The notes: generated by a model not told the origin, from the letters alone. DNA of 63,556 bases from G963674955 sp963674955 (GCA_963674955.2 CAXXKR010000005.1:1-63556); one strand, 5' to 3'. Shown: positions 1-8,264, counted from the first letter of the stretch. Translations and numbers: made by a program.

Positions 1-409
1 GATTCACGGTCTCCATGGATGACCGGATGGGGGCGCCGACGCTCTCCTCGCTGATGCCCAGCTTTTCCAACATGGCCTTTTGCCCCTCGGCGGTACCGCC
101 CCCGTGGCTGCCCATGGCCGGGACGATAAAGGGCTCATGCCCCATGTCGCGTATGGCGGCGATCACATGTGCCACGATCCCGGGCAGTCGGGCGATACCC
201 CTGCTGCCCACGGCCACGGCGATGCGCGCCCCTTTGGGAAGGGAGCGCAGCTTGTCCGATACCCGCATGGCAGTGGTCAGGGCGGCGCCCAGATCCCCGA
301 TGGGCGCCTGCTCAGGCTGGCGCACCTGTACGGGGTGGAACACGGGCATGGTCTGGCGGGCCACATGGTCGAACCTGAGCACCGGAAACACCGGCGAAAA
401 CTCGTTCAT
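1..409 (-). CDS. LarA-like nickel-pincer racemase/epimerase family protein (DUF2088), C-terminus beyond window
   Basis: The reading frame opens at ATG 409 and runs off the left edge, so only about 136 N-terminal residues are visible. An AAGGA six bases upstream supports the start. The segment VAVGSRGIARLPGIV followed by a MGSHGGG-containing stretch resembles the N-terminal domain of the LarA superfamily (DUF2088), whose characterised members racemise or epimerise 2-hydroxyacids with a nickel-pincer nucleotide. It is the last visible gene of a leftward unit with a TTT transporter and UxaA-type dehydratase, so it may invert the stereochemistry of the imported hydroxyacid before dehydration. That role is inference; the catalytic His/Lys region lies outside the window. 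Confidence 0.75.
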   Translation of the reverse strand, partial: MNEFSPVFPVLRFDHVARQTMPVFHPVQVRQPEQAPIGDLGAALTTAMRVSDKLRSLPKGARIAVAVGSRGIARLPGIVAHVIAAIRDMGHEPFIVPAMGSHGGGTAEGQKAMLEKLGISEESVGAPIRSSMETVN

Positions 410-482
410 CTCCAGTCCTTCTGAGTAAAGGCGAAATCGTCTTTAATATTTAAATTCATTATGAATTTTAAAACAAGGTCCA

Positions 483-514
483 GGGGAAACACTTTTTACT
501 GGAAGCATTTCCCC
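483..514 (-). terminator. Hairpin between tctA-like and larA-like genes
   Basis: GGGGAAA (483-489) pairs with TTTCCCC (508-514) around an 18-base loop, just downstream of the TctA stop. The larA-like gene still has its own ribosome binding site, so this may be an attenuator that lowers its expression rather than the end of the operon. Confidence 0.55.
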
Positions 515-544
515 CGGGATTCTTTAGCATAGGCCTTCCAGTCG

Positions 545-2044
545 TCAGGCCGCGGCGGCCTGGCGGCATTTCCTGGATTTCCACATGGAGCGCAGGGAGA
601 ACAGCACGGACGCCAGCGCCAGCCCCAGGAAGGTCAGAGCGATGGGGCGTCCCAGGTAACCCGAAAGATCACCGCCCCCCATGACGATGCTCACGCGCAG
701 TTCGCTCTCAGCCATGTTGCCGAGGATCAACCCCAATACCAGAGGCAGCAACGGGAATCCCAGCTGTTTGAACACGTATCCGAGCAGCCCCATGCCGAAG
801 AAGATCCAGACATCGGTCATGCTGGAGTTCAGGGCGAAGCAGCCCACCACGCACATGGCCATGATGACGGGATAGAGGATGTAACGAGGGATCATCAGGG
901 ACTTGATGAGTACGCGGATGAAATAGAGCTGCACGAAGAGCATGAGGAAGTTGCTGATGAAGAAGGCGGCCATGATGATATAGACCAGGGAGGCGTTGTC
1001 CCGCATCAGCAGAGGCCCGGGCTGCACGCCGTGGATCATCAGGGCGCCAAGCAGGATCATGGTGGTGGCGTCGCCGGGAATGCCCAGGGTGAGCATGGGA
1101 ATCAGTGCGCCGCCCATGGCCGCATTATTGGCCGATTCCGAGGCGATGATGCCGTCCGGATCGCCGGTGCCGAAGGTATCGGGGTCCTTGGCCGCTGCCT
1201 TGGCCTGGGAATAGGCCACGATGTTGGACAATCCGGAGCCGGTACCGGGCAGGATGCCGATACCCGTGCCGATGAGCGTTGAACGGAGGGTGTTCTTGAT
1301 GGATAAGCGGAAGGACTTCACCACCTCCCAGAACTCGCGGATGGTGAAGTCCGCGTTGATTACCTTGAAGGGTTTGCGGATGACCCGAACCTCTTCCAGT
1401 ACCTGGGAGACCGAGTACATGCCGATGAGCACGGGCATGACCGAGAACCCGGACAAGAGCGCGGGCATGCCGAACACGAAACGGGGCAGGCCGTCGGTGT
1501 TGCTCATGCCCACGGTGGAGAGCAGCAGGCCGAGGCAGGCGGAAAGCAGGCCCTTGACAAGGGAGTTCCGCGAAATCGAGACTATGCAGGTGAGGGTGAA
1601 CACCACCAGAGCGAAATATTCATAGGGGCCGAATTTCAGCGCGAAACGCCCCAACAGGGGTGCGAGCAGCACCAGCGCAAAAAAGGAAAGGAACCCGCCC
1701 ACAAAGGAGGCGAACACGCCGTAGGCCAGGGCCTTACCCGCCTCACCTCTTCGGGCCATGGGATAGGCGTCGAATGTAGTGGCCACGGAGGACGGCGTTC
1801 CAGGGATGTTCAGCAGTGTGGCGGCCACAAGCCCGCCCGAGATGGATCCGACGTACACGGAAATGAGCAGGACGAGGCCGAACTCCGAACTCATGCCGAA
1901 GGTGATGGGCACCAACAGTGCAACGGCCATGGTGCTGGTGAGCCCGGGCATGGTTCCCACCACGAGGCCGCCGAATACCCCCCCCAGCATGGTCAGCAGC
2001 ACCAGCGGCTGCAGGAAAAACGCGGCTTGACTGAAATCAAACAT
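545..2044 (-). CDS. Tripartite tricarboxylate transporter large membrane subunit, TctA family
   Basis: This 499-residue polytopic protein matches the TctA size and pattern. The N-terminal GLVVGTMPGLTSTMAVALLV and the internal GTGSGLSNIVAYSQAKAAA are the two glycine-rich conserved repeats of the family, and there are about 10-12 hydrophobic segments. TTT systems couple an ion gradient to uptake of carboxylates delivered by a periplasmic TctC protein. I chose ATG 2044 because GAGGAG lies about ten bases upstream; the frame stays open ten codons further but without a signal. TctB and TctC lie directly upstream on the same strand, so all three components are present. The substrate is unknown; the UxaA-type neighbours point to a hydroxy- or sugar-acid. 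Confidence 0.93.
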   Translation of the reverse strand: MFDFSQAAFFLQPLVLLTMLGGVFGGLVVGTMPGLTSTMAVALLVPITFGMSSEFGLVLLISVYVGSISGGLVAATLLNIPGTPSSVATTFDAYPMARRGEAGKALAYGVFASFVGGFLSFFALVLLAPLLGRFALKFGPYEYFALVVFTLTCIVSISRNSLVKGLLSACLGLLLSTVGMSNTDGLPRFVFGMPALLSGFSVMPVLIGMYSVSQVLEEVRVIRKPFKVINADFTIREFWEVVKSFRLSIKNTLRSTLIGTGIGILPGTGSGLSNIVAYSQAKAAAKDPDTFGTGDPDGIIASESANNAAMGGALIPMLTLGIPGDATTMILLGALMIHGVQPGPLLMRDNASLVYIIMAAFFISNFLMLFVQLYFIRVLIKSLMIPRYILYPVIMAMCVVGCFALNSSMTDVWIFFGMGLLGYVFKQLGFPLLPLVLGLILGNMAESELRVSIVMGGGDLSGYLGRPIALTFLGLALASVLFSLRSMWKSRKCRQAAAA

Positions 2045-2104
2045 ATTTCCAATCTCCTCATATGATGTCCGCAAAACTCCCGCATGTGGGTCTTGCGGAT
2101 GACC

Positions 2105-2133
2105 GCGAACCGAAAACGCGGTTTTCCGTTCGC
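2105..2133 (-). other. Stable hairpin in the tctB-tctA intergenic gap
   Basis: GCGAACCGAAAAC and GTTTTCCGTTCGC form a 13-bp stem with one mismatch around a GCG loop in the 185-bp gap between tctB and tctA. A second GC-rich stem (GCCGC/GCGGC near 2138-2153) follows. Neither has a T-tract, so RNA stabilisation or processing is as likely as termination. Confidence 0.5.
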
Positions 2134-2229
2134 TTACGCCGCCCGCAGCGGCGGATCGGCCATTGGGCCGGCCTTGGCGTCGCGGTTAACGTTGATGTTG
2201 CTCTTTACGATTGTCATGCCGGCGCGACA

Positions 2230-2718
2230 CTAGGGCAGGAACAGGTGCAACAGGGTGCTGAAAACGAACCGCAGGCCAAAGGTCACGGCCGCGGACACCA
2301 CGATGTAGATGATGCAGGGCTTCACCTTGCGCGGTCCGAGCATCAACATGCCTGCGAATAAAAAGGTCATAGTGGCCCAGATATACCCCACACGCGGCAG
2401 GGCGAAGAGATAGGCGAGGAGCAGGAGCGTGAAGGCGCCCTGCATGATGATGGCGCCCTTGCCCACCGGCTCGTCATCGTCATCAGCCGGGCAACTCGCG
2501 GCCGCACCTGCCGGAGCCTTGCTTTTTCGCAAGTTCAGGCTCTGTAGCAGCAGGACAAATGATAAACCGCCGATGCAGTACAGTAATACTTTCGGGAAAA
2601 AGGCCGGGCCAAGCGCATGCACCGCGCCGAGGTTCATGGAGGTGATGTCGTCGTACAGGAACCCGGCCAGGGCCAGCAGCACAACGGCCATGCAAAAATC
2701 CTTGGGCCTCGCGATCAT
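2230..2718 (-). CDS. Tripartite tricarboxylate transporter small membrane subunit, TctB family
   Basis: A 162-residue protein with four predicted membrane segments (roughly residues 8-25, 35-60, 95-125 and 135-160), the architecture of TctB/DUF1468. The cytoplasmic loop after the second helix carries a DDDD acidic run. ATG 2718 was chosen over an open frame 19 codons longer because GAGGAGG precedes it by seven bases and the first helix starts straight after. TctB proteins are poorly conserved but always sit with TctA and TctC, as here. Confidence 0.85.
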   Translation of the reverse strand: MIARPKDFCMAVVLLALAGFLYDDITSMNLGAVHALGPAFFPKVLLYCIGGLSFVLLLQSLNLRKSKAPAGAAASCPADDDDEPVGKGAIIMQGAFTLLLLAYLFALPRVGYIWATMTFLFAGMLMLGPRKVKPCIIYIVVSAAVTFGLRFVFSTLLHLFLP

Positions 2719-2808
2719 GTGGCTTCCTCCTCGATGAAGGATCGCAGGGAGACTCGTGACCGAAGCCAAACCCAACGCCGGCTCCGGTCACGAGTGGAAT
2801 GGCGACTA

Positions 2809-3765
2809 CTATTTTTCCAGCAACTTATACTTGATGGCCAGGGCGCGCCAGCTATCTTCGATGCCGCCCCAGAGCTTGGCCATCTCCGCGGCGTCACGGA
2901 AGTAGGGGCTCAAGCACTGTTCTTTCAGCACTTTCACGGTTTCGGGATTTTCCACGGCCTTCTTGAAGGCGTCGGCCAGGGTCTTTTTCACGTCATCCGG
3001 GGTGCCTTTGGGCATCAGCACGGAGTACAGGTAGTCGTAAACGCCGTCGATGCCCTGCTCCTTCAAGGTGGGAGTATCGGGTGCAAAGGGGGAGCGTTCG
3101 GTGTTGCACATGGCCAGCAGCTTAAGATCGCCGGACTCGATGTAGGGTTTGGCAGCGGCGTAACCAACCATGGTGATGTCGCTGTTGTCGCTCAGAAGGC
3201 TGACGATGCGGTTCTTGTCGCCGGGAGCGGGAATGACCACGGCTTCCAGGCCACCCAGGCTCTCACTGATGGACAGGTAGGTGAAGTGGGACACGCCGTT
3301 GATGGCCAGGGACCAGCGGAGCTTGCCGGGGTTGGCCTTGATGTAGTCAAAGGCCTCCTTGGCGCTGTTGAAGGGGCTGTTCTTGCTTACCACCAGGGCG
3401 GAATCGCTCTTGGCAACGGTACAGACAGGGTCGAAGTCCTTCCAGGTGAAGGGGGACTTGGCCAGCATGGGAGCCACGGCCAGGTTGCCGGGGTGCTCCC
3501 AGATCAGGGTATATCCGTCGGGACGGGATTTCAGCACATGCAGGGCGGCGTTCAGGCCCATGGCACCGGTGATATTGGAAACCACCAAAGGCTGGGGAAG
3601 GAGATCCTTCATACGTTCGGCCATGAGACGAGAGGACAGGTCGCTGCCTCCGCCCGGTTTCCAGGGAACCACTACCTGGATGGGCTTGTCGGGGTAATCC
3701 CCGGCCAGCACCGTGGGAACGATGGCCAGCACCATAACCAACGACAACACGATCGACTTGAACAT
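2809..3765 (-). CDS. Periplasmic substrate-binding protein, TctC/Bug family
   Basis: A 318-residue protein with a signal peptide (MFKSIVLSLVMVLAIVPTVLA, cleavage likely after the final Ala), then the typical TctC/Bug start YPDKPIQVVVPWKPGGGSD with the PGGGSD substrate loop. The family binds small carboxylates and delivers them to TctA-TctB. ATG 3765 is preceded by AAGGAGGAG; a longer open frame to 3846 would run through a hairpin and destroy the signal peptide. The hairpin just upstream may set its level apart from the dehydratase genes. The ligand cannot be read from sequence. Confidence 0.93.
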   Translation of the reverse strand: MFKSIVLSLVMVLAIVPTVLAGDYPDKPIQVVVPWKPGGGSDLSSRLMAERMKDLLPQPLVVSNITGAMGLNAALHVLKSRPDGYTLIWEHPGNLAVAPMLAKSPFTWKDFDPVCTVAKSDSALVVSKNSPFNSAKEAFDYIKANPGKLRWSLAINGVSHFTYLSISESLGGLEAVVIPAPGDKNRIVSLLSDNSDITMVGYAAAKPYIESGDLKLLAMCNTERSPFAPDTPTLKEQGIDGVYDYLYSVLMPKGTPDDVKKTLADAFKKAVENPETVKVLKEQCLSPYFRDAAEMAKLWGGIEDSWRALAIKYKLLEK

Positions 3766-3835
3766 GCAACTCCTCCTTGGGTACATCCTTATTGAGGTTG
3801 AGAGTAAAATGCCCGGATGCTCCTCGTTGTCCGAT

Positions 3836-3870
3836 TTCCACTTCAACCCAACGTGTTTATTGAAGTGGAA
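3836..3870 (-). terminator. 11-bp hairpin between the UxaA core gene and tctC
   Basis: TTCCACTTCAA and TTGAAGTGGAA form a perfect 11-bp stem with a 13-base loop, six bases after the dehydratase stop and 71 bases before the tctC start. There is no T-run, so it may be a processing or stabilising stem that raises binding-protein mRNA rather than a strict terminator. Confidence 0.5.
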
Positions 3871-3876
3871 CCGAAA

Positions 3877-5079
3877 TTACAGTCCGGGTCCCCTGAGGTA
3901 GATCTCCGAGTTGTCTTCGATGGACAGGGTCTCCCCCATGGTCAGCATTCCGGAAGCGGTGTCCAGCACGTGACGTACGAGCCTTTCCCCTGCCTCCGGG
4001 ATGGGTTCCTTGCGGGAAATCACTTCCCCGGCGGAGAAATCCATGTCCAGGCAAGTTTTTGCATAGGTTCTCGGGTTTCCTGTCATATATATGGTCGGAG
4101 TCACCACTCCGGCGTTGGCCGTGGGCATCATCATGCGGTCCGGGAACCAGCCGCCGCCCACCTGGAAGATGTTCAGCACGGAACCGGCCGCAGCATACCC
4201 CAGGAACAGGACCGAGGACGACATCCAGGAGTCCATGAAATGCAGGCCCGGGGCTGCGGGAATCTCCGCGTATTGCAGGCAGCTGGAAATGGGATGGGTG
4301 CCGGCCTTGGCGATGGCGCCCAGGGACTTCTCCTCCAGGGTGGTCAGACCTGCCTGGATATTTGCCGGGATGGGGTTGATGGTGCGGATGTCCTCGCCCG
4401 TGGACTTGGCCTCGTCCTCGATCCTGGCCACCGCGGCGAGAAACTTCTCGCGCTCCCTTGCCTCCGGGAAACGCTTGGCAACGATGTGCTCCGCACCGAT
4501 GACCTCGGTGGTCTCGGCGAACATGGCGGTACCGCCGGACTCCACGATGCGGTCGAAGAGGTACCCCACGGTGGGGTTGCCGGCCATTCCCGAGGTGGCG
4601 TCGGAGTAGCCGCACTTCACGGCCATGGCCAGGTTGCTCAGGTCCACCTCCTGGCGATTGGCCATGCTGGCCTTGCGCAGCAGGGTCCGGGCCTTGAGCA
4701 TGCCTTCGCCGATGGCGTTGTACCAACCGCCGGGGCAGCTCTCCAGAAACAGAGTGTCCACCGGCTTACCCGTGCTGATGATCTCGTCCACGATGGCCTC
4801 GCGGGTGAACTCCGGGTATCCGCCGTTGCTCTTGATGCCCACCAGAAGCACGGCGCCAACGTTGGGGTTCTTGGCCAGCCCCACGATGGTTCTGGCGATG
4901 GCCTGGCGGTCCGGGGTGTCACGGCCGTTCTCATTGGGCGGGATGAAGAGCCTGCAGCCATTGACCAGCTTGTGAATCTGGGTGGCGAGGTTGCCCACGC
5001 CTCTGCCGTTGGCCAGGATGAGTGTATGGTTGCGGATGCCGACCTTTCCGTCCGGACGGACATAGCCCAGAAATTTCAT
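3877..5079 (-). CDS. UxaA-family dehydratase/lyase large subunit (leftward copy)
   Basis: A 400-residue protein beginning MKFLGYVRPDGKVGIRN, the conserved start of the altronate dehydratase (UxaA) core domain. Further hallmarks are CGYSDATSG near residues 155-163 and TTEVIGAEHI. The family includes altronate and galactarate dehydratases and the (2R)-sulfolactate sulfo-lyase SuyB, which is also split from its SAF subunit. ATG 5079 has GGGGGAG upstream and overlaps the small-subunit stop by one base (TGATG), so the two are translationally coupled. Next to a TTT transporter and a LarA-like racemase, dehydration of an imported hydroxyacid is likely; sulfolactate desulfonation cannot be excluded. 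Confidence 0.88.
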   Translation of the reverse strand: MKFLGYVRPDGKVGIRNHTLILANGRGVGNLATQIHKLVNGCRLFIPPNENGRDTPDRQAIARTIVGLAKNPNVGAVLLVGIKSNGGYPEFTREAIVDEIISTGKPVDTLFLESCPGGWYNAIGEGMLKARTLLRKASMANRQEVDLSNLAMAVKCGYSDATSGMAGNPTVGYLFDRIVESGGTAMFAETTEVIGAEHIVAKRFPEAREREKFLAAVARIEDEAKSTGEDIRTINPIPANIQAGLTTLEEKSLGAIAKAGTHPISSCLQYAEIPAAPGLHFMDSWMSSSVLFLGYAAAGSVLNIFQVGGGWFPDRMMMPTANAGVVTPTIYMTGNPRTYAKTCLDMDFSAGEVISRKEPIPEAGERLVRHVLDTASGMLTMGETLSIEDNSEIYLRGPGL

Positions 5080-5375
5080 CAATTCTCCCCCTTGATATCG
5101 CCGCGGCCGCGATTGCCTTCGACGTTGTGGATGTGAACGCACTCGCCGGCGACAATGGGCCGGGAAGTCATACCGATGGTTTCCTTGTACTTGATCACGG
5201 GGCTGTTGGCGGGAATGTCACGCACCGCCACCTTGAAACCAAAGGGCGTGTCGCTGGTGGCCTGCAGTTCGAACTGCTCCCCATCGAGCTGGTACGAAAC
5301 ACGGTCTCCCGTATGAATGTCTTCTATGGCGTTGCCGACGTTGTCGGCCTTGTCCAGAACAATGAGAGCTTTCAC
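5079..5375 (-). CDS. UxaA-family SAF-domain small subunit (leftward copy)
   Basis: A 98-residue protein matching the N-terminal SAF domain that is fused to the core in E. coli UxaA but separate here. It has the typical GFKVAVRDIPANSPVIKYKE segment and ends in a VHIHNVEGNRGRGD-type tail. In characterised relatives (SuyA, UxaA N-domain) the SAF part caps the active site of the large subunit. First gene of the leftward unit, with a sigma-54 promoter about 140 bp upstream and a one-base overlap with the large-subunit gene. Paralogous to the gene at 5985. Confidence 0.88.
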   Translation of the reverse strand: MKALIVLDKADNVGNAIEDIHTGDRVSYQLDGEQFELQATSDTPFGFKVAVRDIPANSPVIKYKETIGMTSRPIVAGECVHIHNVEGNRGRGDIKGEN

Positions 5376-5516
5376 GCATCAACCTCCACGTTTGGAAATG
5401 GTGCCTGCCCGGCAGCGCCAGCCGGCAGATGTTGCACATTGGGTTATTTTATCGTCAGCCCGGCGCACGTGTTCGCCGGACATCCGCCTGATTTGGCATA
5501 ACTCTTGGCCCTCTTT

Positions 5517-5532
5517 TGCAAGGTTGTTGCCA
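5517..5532 (-). promoter_or_regulatory. Candidate sigma-54 promoter for the leftward unit
   Basis: Read on the minus strand, TGGCAACAACCTTGCA has the invariant GG and GC exactly ten bases apart and matches the TGGC...TTGCA consensus. The predicted start is near 5506, leaving about 130 bases of leader. Confidence 0.6.
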
Positions 5533-5879
5533 ACCTGATCATTATATTTCAACATCCCAAAATAAATAATTTTTTTTAAATTTCCCTTCATTTGAATACA
5601 GCAATTCCTCCTGAATACCCTCCAAAGTGAAAGACCTTGTGAACAGTTCATTCAGAATGCGCTCTGCCCCATTCCATCGAGACGGTGATAATTTAATCTA
5701 ATATATTGTTTTTAATGAATATATACAATTTTAATGCAAACAGGCATCTCTCCACGACCATTTCAGTTTGAAAGAGCTTCCCGTTCCTGGCTTTCAAAAT
5801 GAACAGGTTTCGACACAAAATGATTTTTAAAACATTTCACCCGGCCCAGGACTAGTACTTTTCAACATAAAATCAAATG
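5533..5879. promoter_or_regulatory. AT-rich central part of the divergent control region
   Basis: Between the two divergent sigma-54 promoter candidates lies about 350 bp of clearly AT-rich DNA, including TTTAATCTAATATATTG near 5695, unlike the GC-rich surroundings. I see no convincing gene; a 90-codon minus-strand frame overlapping the left side lacks codon bias. Its position and composition suit activator binding and DNA bending needed by a sigma-54 activator. Confidence 0.45.
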
Positions 5880-5898
5880 GTTAACTATTAGCGTTAAC
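5880..5898. promoter_or_regulatory. Twin GTTAAC operator candidate
   Basis: GTTAAC-TATTAGC-GTTAAC: two identical palindromic hexamers 13 bp apart (start to start), ending two bases before the rightward sigma-54 promoter. The position suits a repressor or IHF-like site. No linked regulator is visible. Confidence 0.4.
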
Positions 5899-5899
5899 A

Positions 5900-5915
5900 T
5901 GGCATGACCGTTGCT
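5900..5915 (+). promoter_or_regulatory. Candidate sigma-54 promoter for the rightward pair
   Basis: TGGCATGACCGTTGCT closely matches the -24/-12 consensus, with GG (5901-5902) and GC (5913-5914) separated by exactly ten bases. Transcription would start near 5926, about 60 bases before the ATG at 5985. Confidence 0.7.
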
Positions 5916-5984
5916 CTGCCCCAATGTTCGCATCTTGGAATTCCATCACCTTCCGGCCTTGTCCGGATTCGCAAAGGAGAATCA

Positions 5985-6281
5985 ATGAAACGCGATGCCA
6001 TCAAGCTGCGGCCCGAGGACAACGTGGCCACCGCCCTGCGGGACATTCAGGCCGGGGAGAGAGCCATTGTGGGCGTCATGAACGAATGCCTCGAAGTGCA
6101 CCTGAGCCAGGCCGTTTCCTACGGCCACAAGTTCGCGACACGCGATATCGCCGACGGGGAGGACATCCTCAAGTACGGGGAGGTCATCGGCAGGGCCACT
6201 CAGGCCATCCCCACCGGCAGCCACGCGCATGTCCAGAACATCGAAAGCCTCCGCGGCCGGGGGGATCAGGAAAAGTCCTGA
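5985..6281 (+). CDS. UxaA-family SAF-domain small subunit (rightward copy)
   Basis: A 98-residue SAF-domain protein, the same length as its paralogue at 5079-5375. It carries GHKFATRDIADGEDILKYGE and ends HAHVQNIESLRGRGD. ATG 5985 follows AAAGGAGA; an in-frame upstream start at 5904 falls inside the sigma-54 promoter and is rejected. It precedes the core subunit by 36 bases. The HxH near residues 81-83 matches the metal or substrate ligand area of the family. Two paralogous pairs at one locus suggest enzymes for two related or stereoisomeric acids. Confidence 0.88.
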   Translation: MKRDAIKLRPEDNVATALRDIQAGERAIVGVMNECLEVHLSQAVSYGHKFATRDIADGEDILKYGEVIGRATQAIPTGSHAHVQNIESLRGRGDQEKS

Positions 6282-6317
6282 TCCGTGCCATCACTGCAAC
6301 ACCAAGGAGAACGCATA

Positions 6318-7478
6318 ATGGAATTCATGGGATACCGCCGCCCGGACGGAAGCGTCGGGACGAGGAACTACGTGGGTGTCCTGGCCACCGTGGTCTGCGC
6401 CAACGAGACCGCCCAGGCCATCGCCGACAAGGTGGACGGTGCCACCGCCTTCACCCATCAACAGGGGTGTTGCCAGACGCCCATGGACGTGGAGCGCGTG
6501 AGCAGCACCCTCATCGGCCTGGGCAAAAACCCGAACCTGGCCGCTGTGCTGCTGGTGAGCCTGGGCTGCGAGAGCACGGCTGTCGCACGTGTGGCCGAGG
6601 AAATCCGCGCCACGGGCAAACGCGTGGAGCAGATCGGTATTCAGGCCCTGGGAGGCTCTTTCCGGGCCATCTCGGAGGGCTGCCTGCTGGTGCAGGACAT
6701 GGTCATGGAAGCCTCGCAGGTGAAGCGCACACCGTGCACCTCCAAGGATCTGGTTCTGGGGCTGAAGTGCGGCAGTTCGGACACCACCTCGGGCCTGGGC
6801 CCGAACCCCGCCCTGGGCATGGTCACGGACGCCGTGGTCAGGGATGGCGGCACCGTGGTCCTTGGCGAGGTCACCGAATTCATCGGCGCTGAACACATTC
6901 TGGCCCGACATGGCAAGGACGAGGCCACGGGGCAACAGATCCTGGACCTGGTGGCGCGCATGGAGGCCAGAGCCAAGTCCTCGGGCTGCGATATCCGCGG
7001 GGGACAGCCCACTGGCGGCAACATCAAGGGCGGTCTCACCACCATCGAGGAGAAGTCCCTGGGCGCGATCGCCAAGGCTGGAAGCGCCCCCATTCAGGCC
7101 GTGTATGAATACGGCGTGCACCCGGACACAAAGGGCCTCGTGGTCATGGACTCGCCAGGCCGCGAACCCGAGCTGCTTACCGGCCTGGCCGCCGCGGGGT
7201 GCAATGTCATCGCCTTTACCACCGGATTGGGTGCGCCTCAGGGCTTCCCCTTCGTGCCTGTGGTCAAGATCACGGGCAACGAGCGCACCGCCGTGCGCAT
7301 GCGGGACCACATAGACATCTCCGTGTCCCGGGTCATCGACGGTGACGAGACCCTGCCCCAGGCGGGAGAGCGCATCTACGACGAGATAATCGAGGTGTCC
7401 GACGGCAAGCGGACCAAGGCCGAGCTGTCCGGTTACACCAAAGCCATGGACATCTACGTCCTGGGCCCGGTTATTTGA
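6318..7478 (+). CDS. UxaA-family dehydratase/lyase large subunit (rightward copy)
   Basis: A 386-residue protein starting MEFMGYRRPDGSVGTRNYV, with CGSSDTTSG and VTEFIGAEHIL, the core signatures of the UxaA/SuyB family. ATG 6318 has AAGGAGA eight bases upstream; the open frame 11 codons longer lacks a site. Clearly paralogous to the leftward copy but diverged, so probably of different substrate specificity. The N-terminal QQGCCQTPMDV region contains a Cys pair that differs from the corresponding VNGCRLFIP of the other copy. No transporter follows it; transport is presumably supplied by the leftward TTT genes. Confidence 0.88.
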   Translation: MEFMGYRRPDGSVGTRNYVGVLATVVCANETAQAIADKVDGATAFTHQQGCCQTPMDVERVSSTLIGLGKNPNLAAVLLVSLGCESTAVARVAEEIRATGKRVEQIGIQALGGSFRAISEGCLLVQDMVMEASQVKRTPCTSKDLVLGLKCGSSDTTSGLGPNPALGMVTDAVVRDGGTVVLGEVTEFIGAEHILARHGKDEATGQQILDLVARMEARAKSSGCDIRGGQPTGGNIKGGLTTIEEKSLGAIAKAGSAPIQAVYEYGVHPDTKGLVVMDSPGREPELLTGLAAAGCNVIAFTTGLGAPQGFPFVPVVKITGNERTAVRMRDHIDISVSRVIDGDETLPQAGERIYDEIIEVSDGKRTKAELSGYTKAMDIYVLGPVI

Positions 7479-7628
7479 TACAGGACAAATGCAGTTGCGA
7501 GGGGCACCCCCTTCCGCTGGACGCCATCCGTCTGGTGCGGCAATTTCGCGCCTCACGAATGGCGACAGCGGCTACAAGGTGTCCCTCCCAATCACCCACG
7601 AAATCCTCTGTTTTTCCGCAATGAGCCT

Positions 7629-7657
7629 TTGACCCCTTTCCGCTTCTGACATATAAG
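7629..7657 (+). promoter_or_regulatory. Sigma-70 type promoter of the cheW gene
   Basis: TTGACC (7629-7634) and TATAAG (7652-7657) are separated by 17 bases. Directly downstream, GGAATATTCC (7661-7670) is a perfect palindrome over the predicted start point and could be an operator. Confidence 0.6.
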
Positions 7658-7693
7658 TTAGGAATATTCCTATCTACTGCAAAGGGAGAGCTC

Positions 7694-8200
7694 ATGAGCG
7701 AAGGCAAGATCTCCGACCTTGACCAATATTTGACATTTACCCTGGGCGACGAGATTTTCGCCCTGGATATCGGCTCTGTCCGGGAGATTCTGGACGAGAC
7801 CAACATAACGCGCATTCCCCGAACGCCCGAGTTCATGCGCGGCGTCATCAACCTGCGGGGGCACGCGGTTCCGGTGGTGGACCTCAGGCTGAAATTCGGC
7901 ATGAGCAAGACCGTGACCACGGTCAACACCTGCATCATCATCACCGAGTTGGAGATCGACAACGAGGCCGCGGTCATCGGAGCGCTGGCCGACTCAGTGC
8001 AGGAGGTCGTGGAGATCGAGCCGGGGCAGATCGACCCCGCCCCCAGAATGGGAACCGCCATCAATCCCAAGTTCATTCGCGGCATGGGCAAGCGTGACGA
8101 CCGTTTCGTCATCATCCTGGAGGTTTCCAGCGTGTTCTCGGCGGAAGAACTCGCCGTGGCGCGCTCCGTGGCGCAGGAGCAGGAACCGGCCGAGGCATGA
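7694..8200 (+). CDS. cheW: CheW-type chemotaxis coupling protein
   Basis: A 168-residue protein made of a single CheW domain: FTLGDEIFALDIGSVREILD, then the hallmark FMRGVINLRGHAVPVVDLR, and FIRGMGKRDDRFVIILE near the C-terminus. CheW couples chemoreceptors to the CheA kinase through this SH3-like fold. ATG 7694 follows GGGAGAG. It stands alone with its own promoter; no cheA, receptor or methylation gene is adjacent, so it probably serves arrays encoded elsewhere. CheV at 15551 and CheX at 22071 are also orphans. Confidence 0.95.
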   Translation: MSEGKISDLDQYLTFTLGDEIFALDIGSVREILDETNITRIPRTPEFMRGVINLRGHAVPVVDLRLKFGMSKTVTTVNTCIIITELEIDNEAAVIGALADSVQEVVEIEPGQIDPAPRMGTAINPKFIRGMGKRDDRFVIILEVSSVFSAEELAVARSVAQEQEPAEA

Positions 8201-8264
8201 CGTATTGGGGCGGTCCCGTCCTGGAATTACGGTTTACGCACCTGGACGCAATGATATATACTTG

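Noticed and set aside
2617..3795. 392-codon plus-strand frame over tctB-tctC
   Set aside because: Antisense shadow rich in His/Gln/Gly; the TctB and TctC products on the minus strand are unmistakable.
5379..5651. 90-codon minus-strand ORF in the divergent control region
   Set aside because: It overlaps the sigma-54 promoter, lacks a ribosome site and shows no codon bias.
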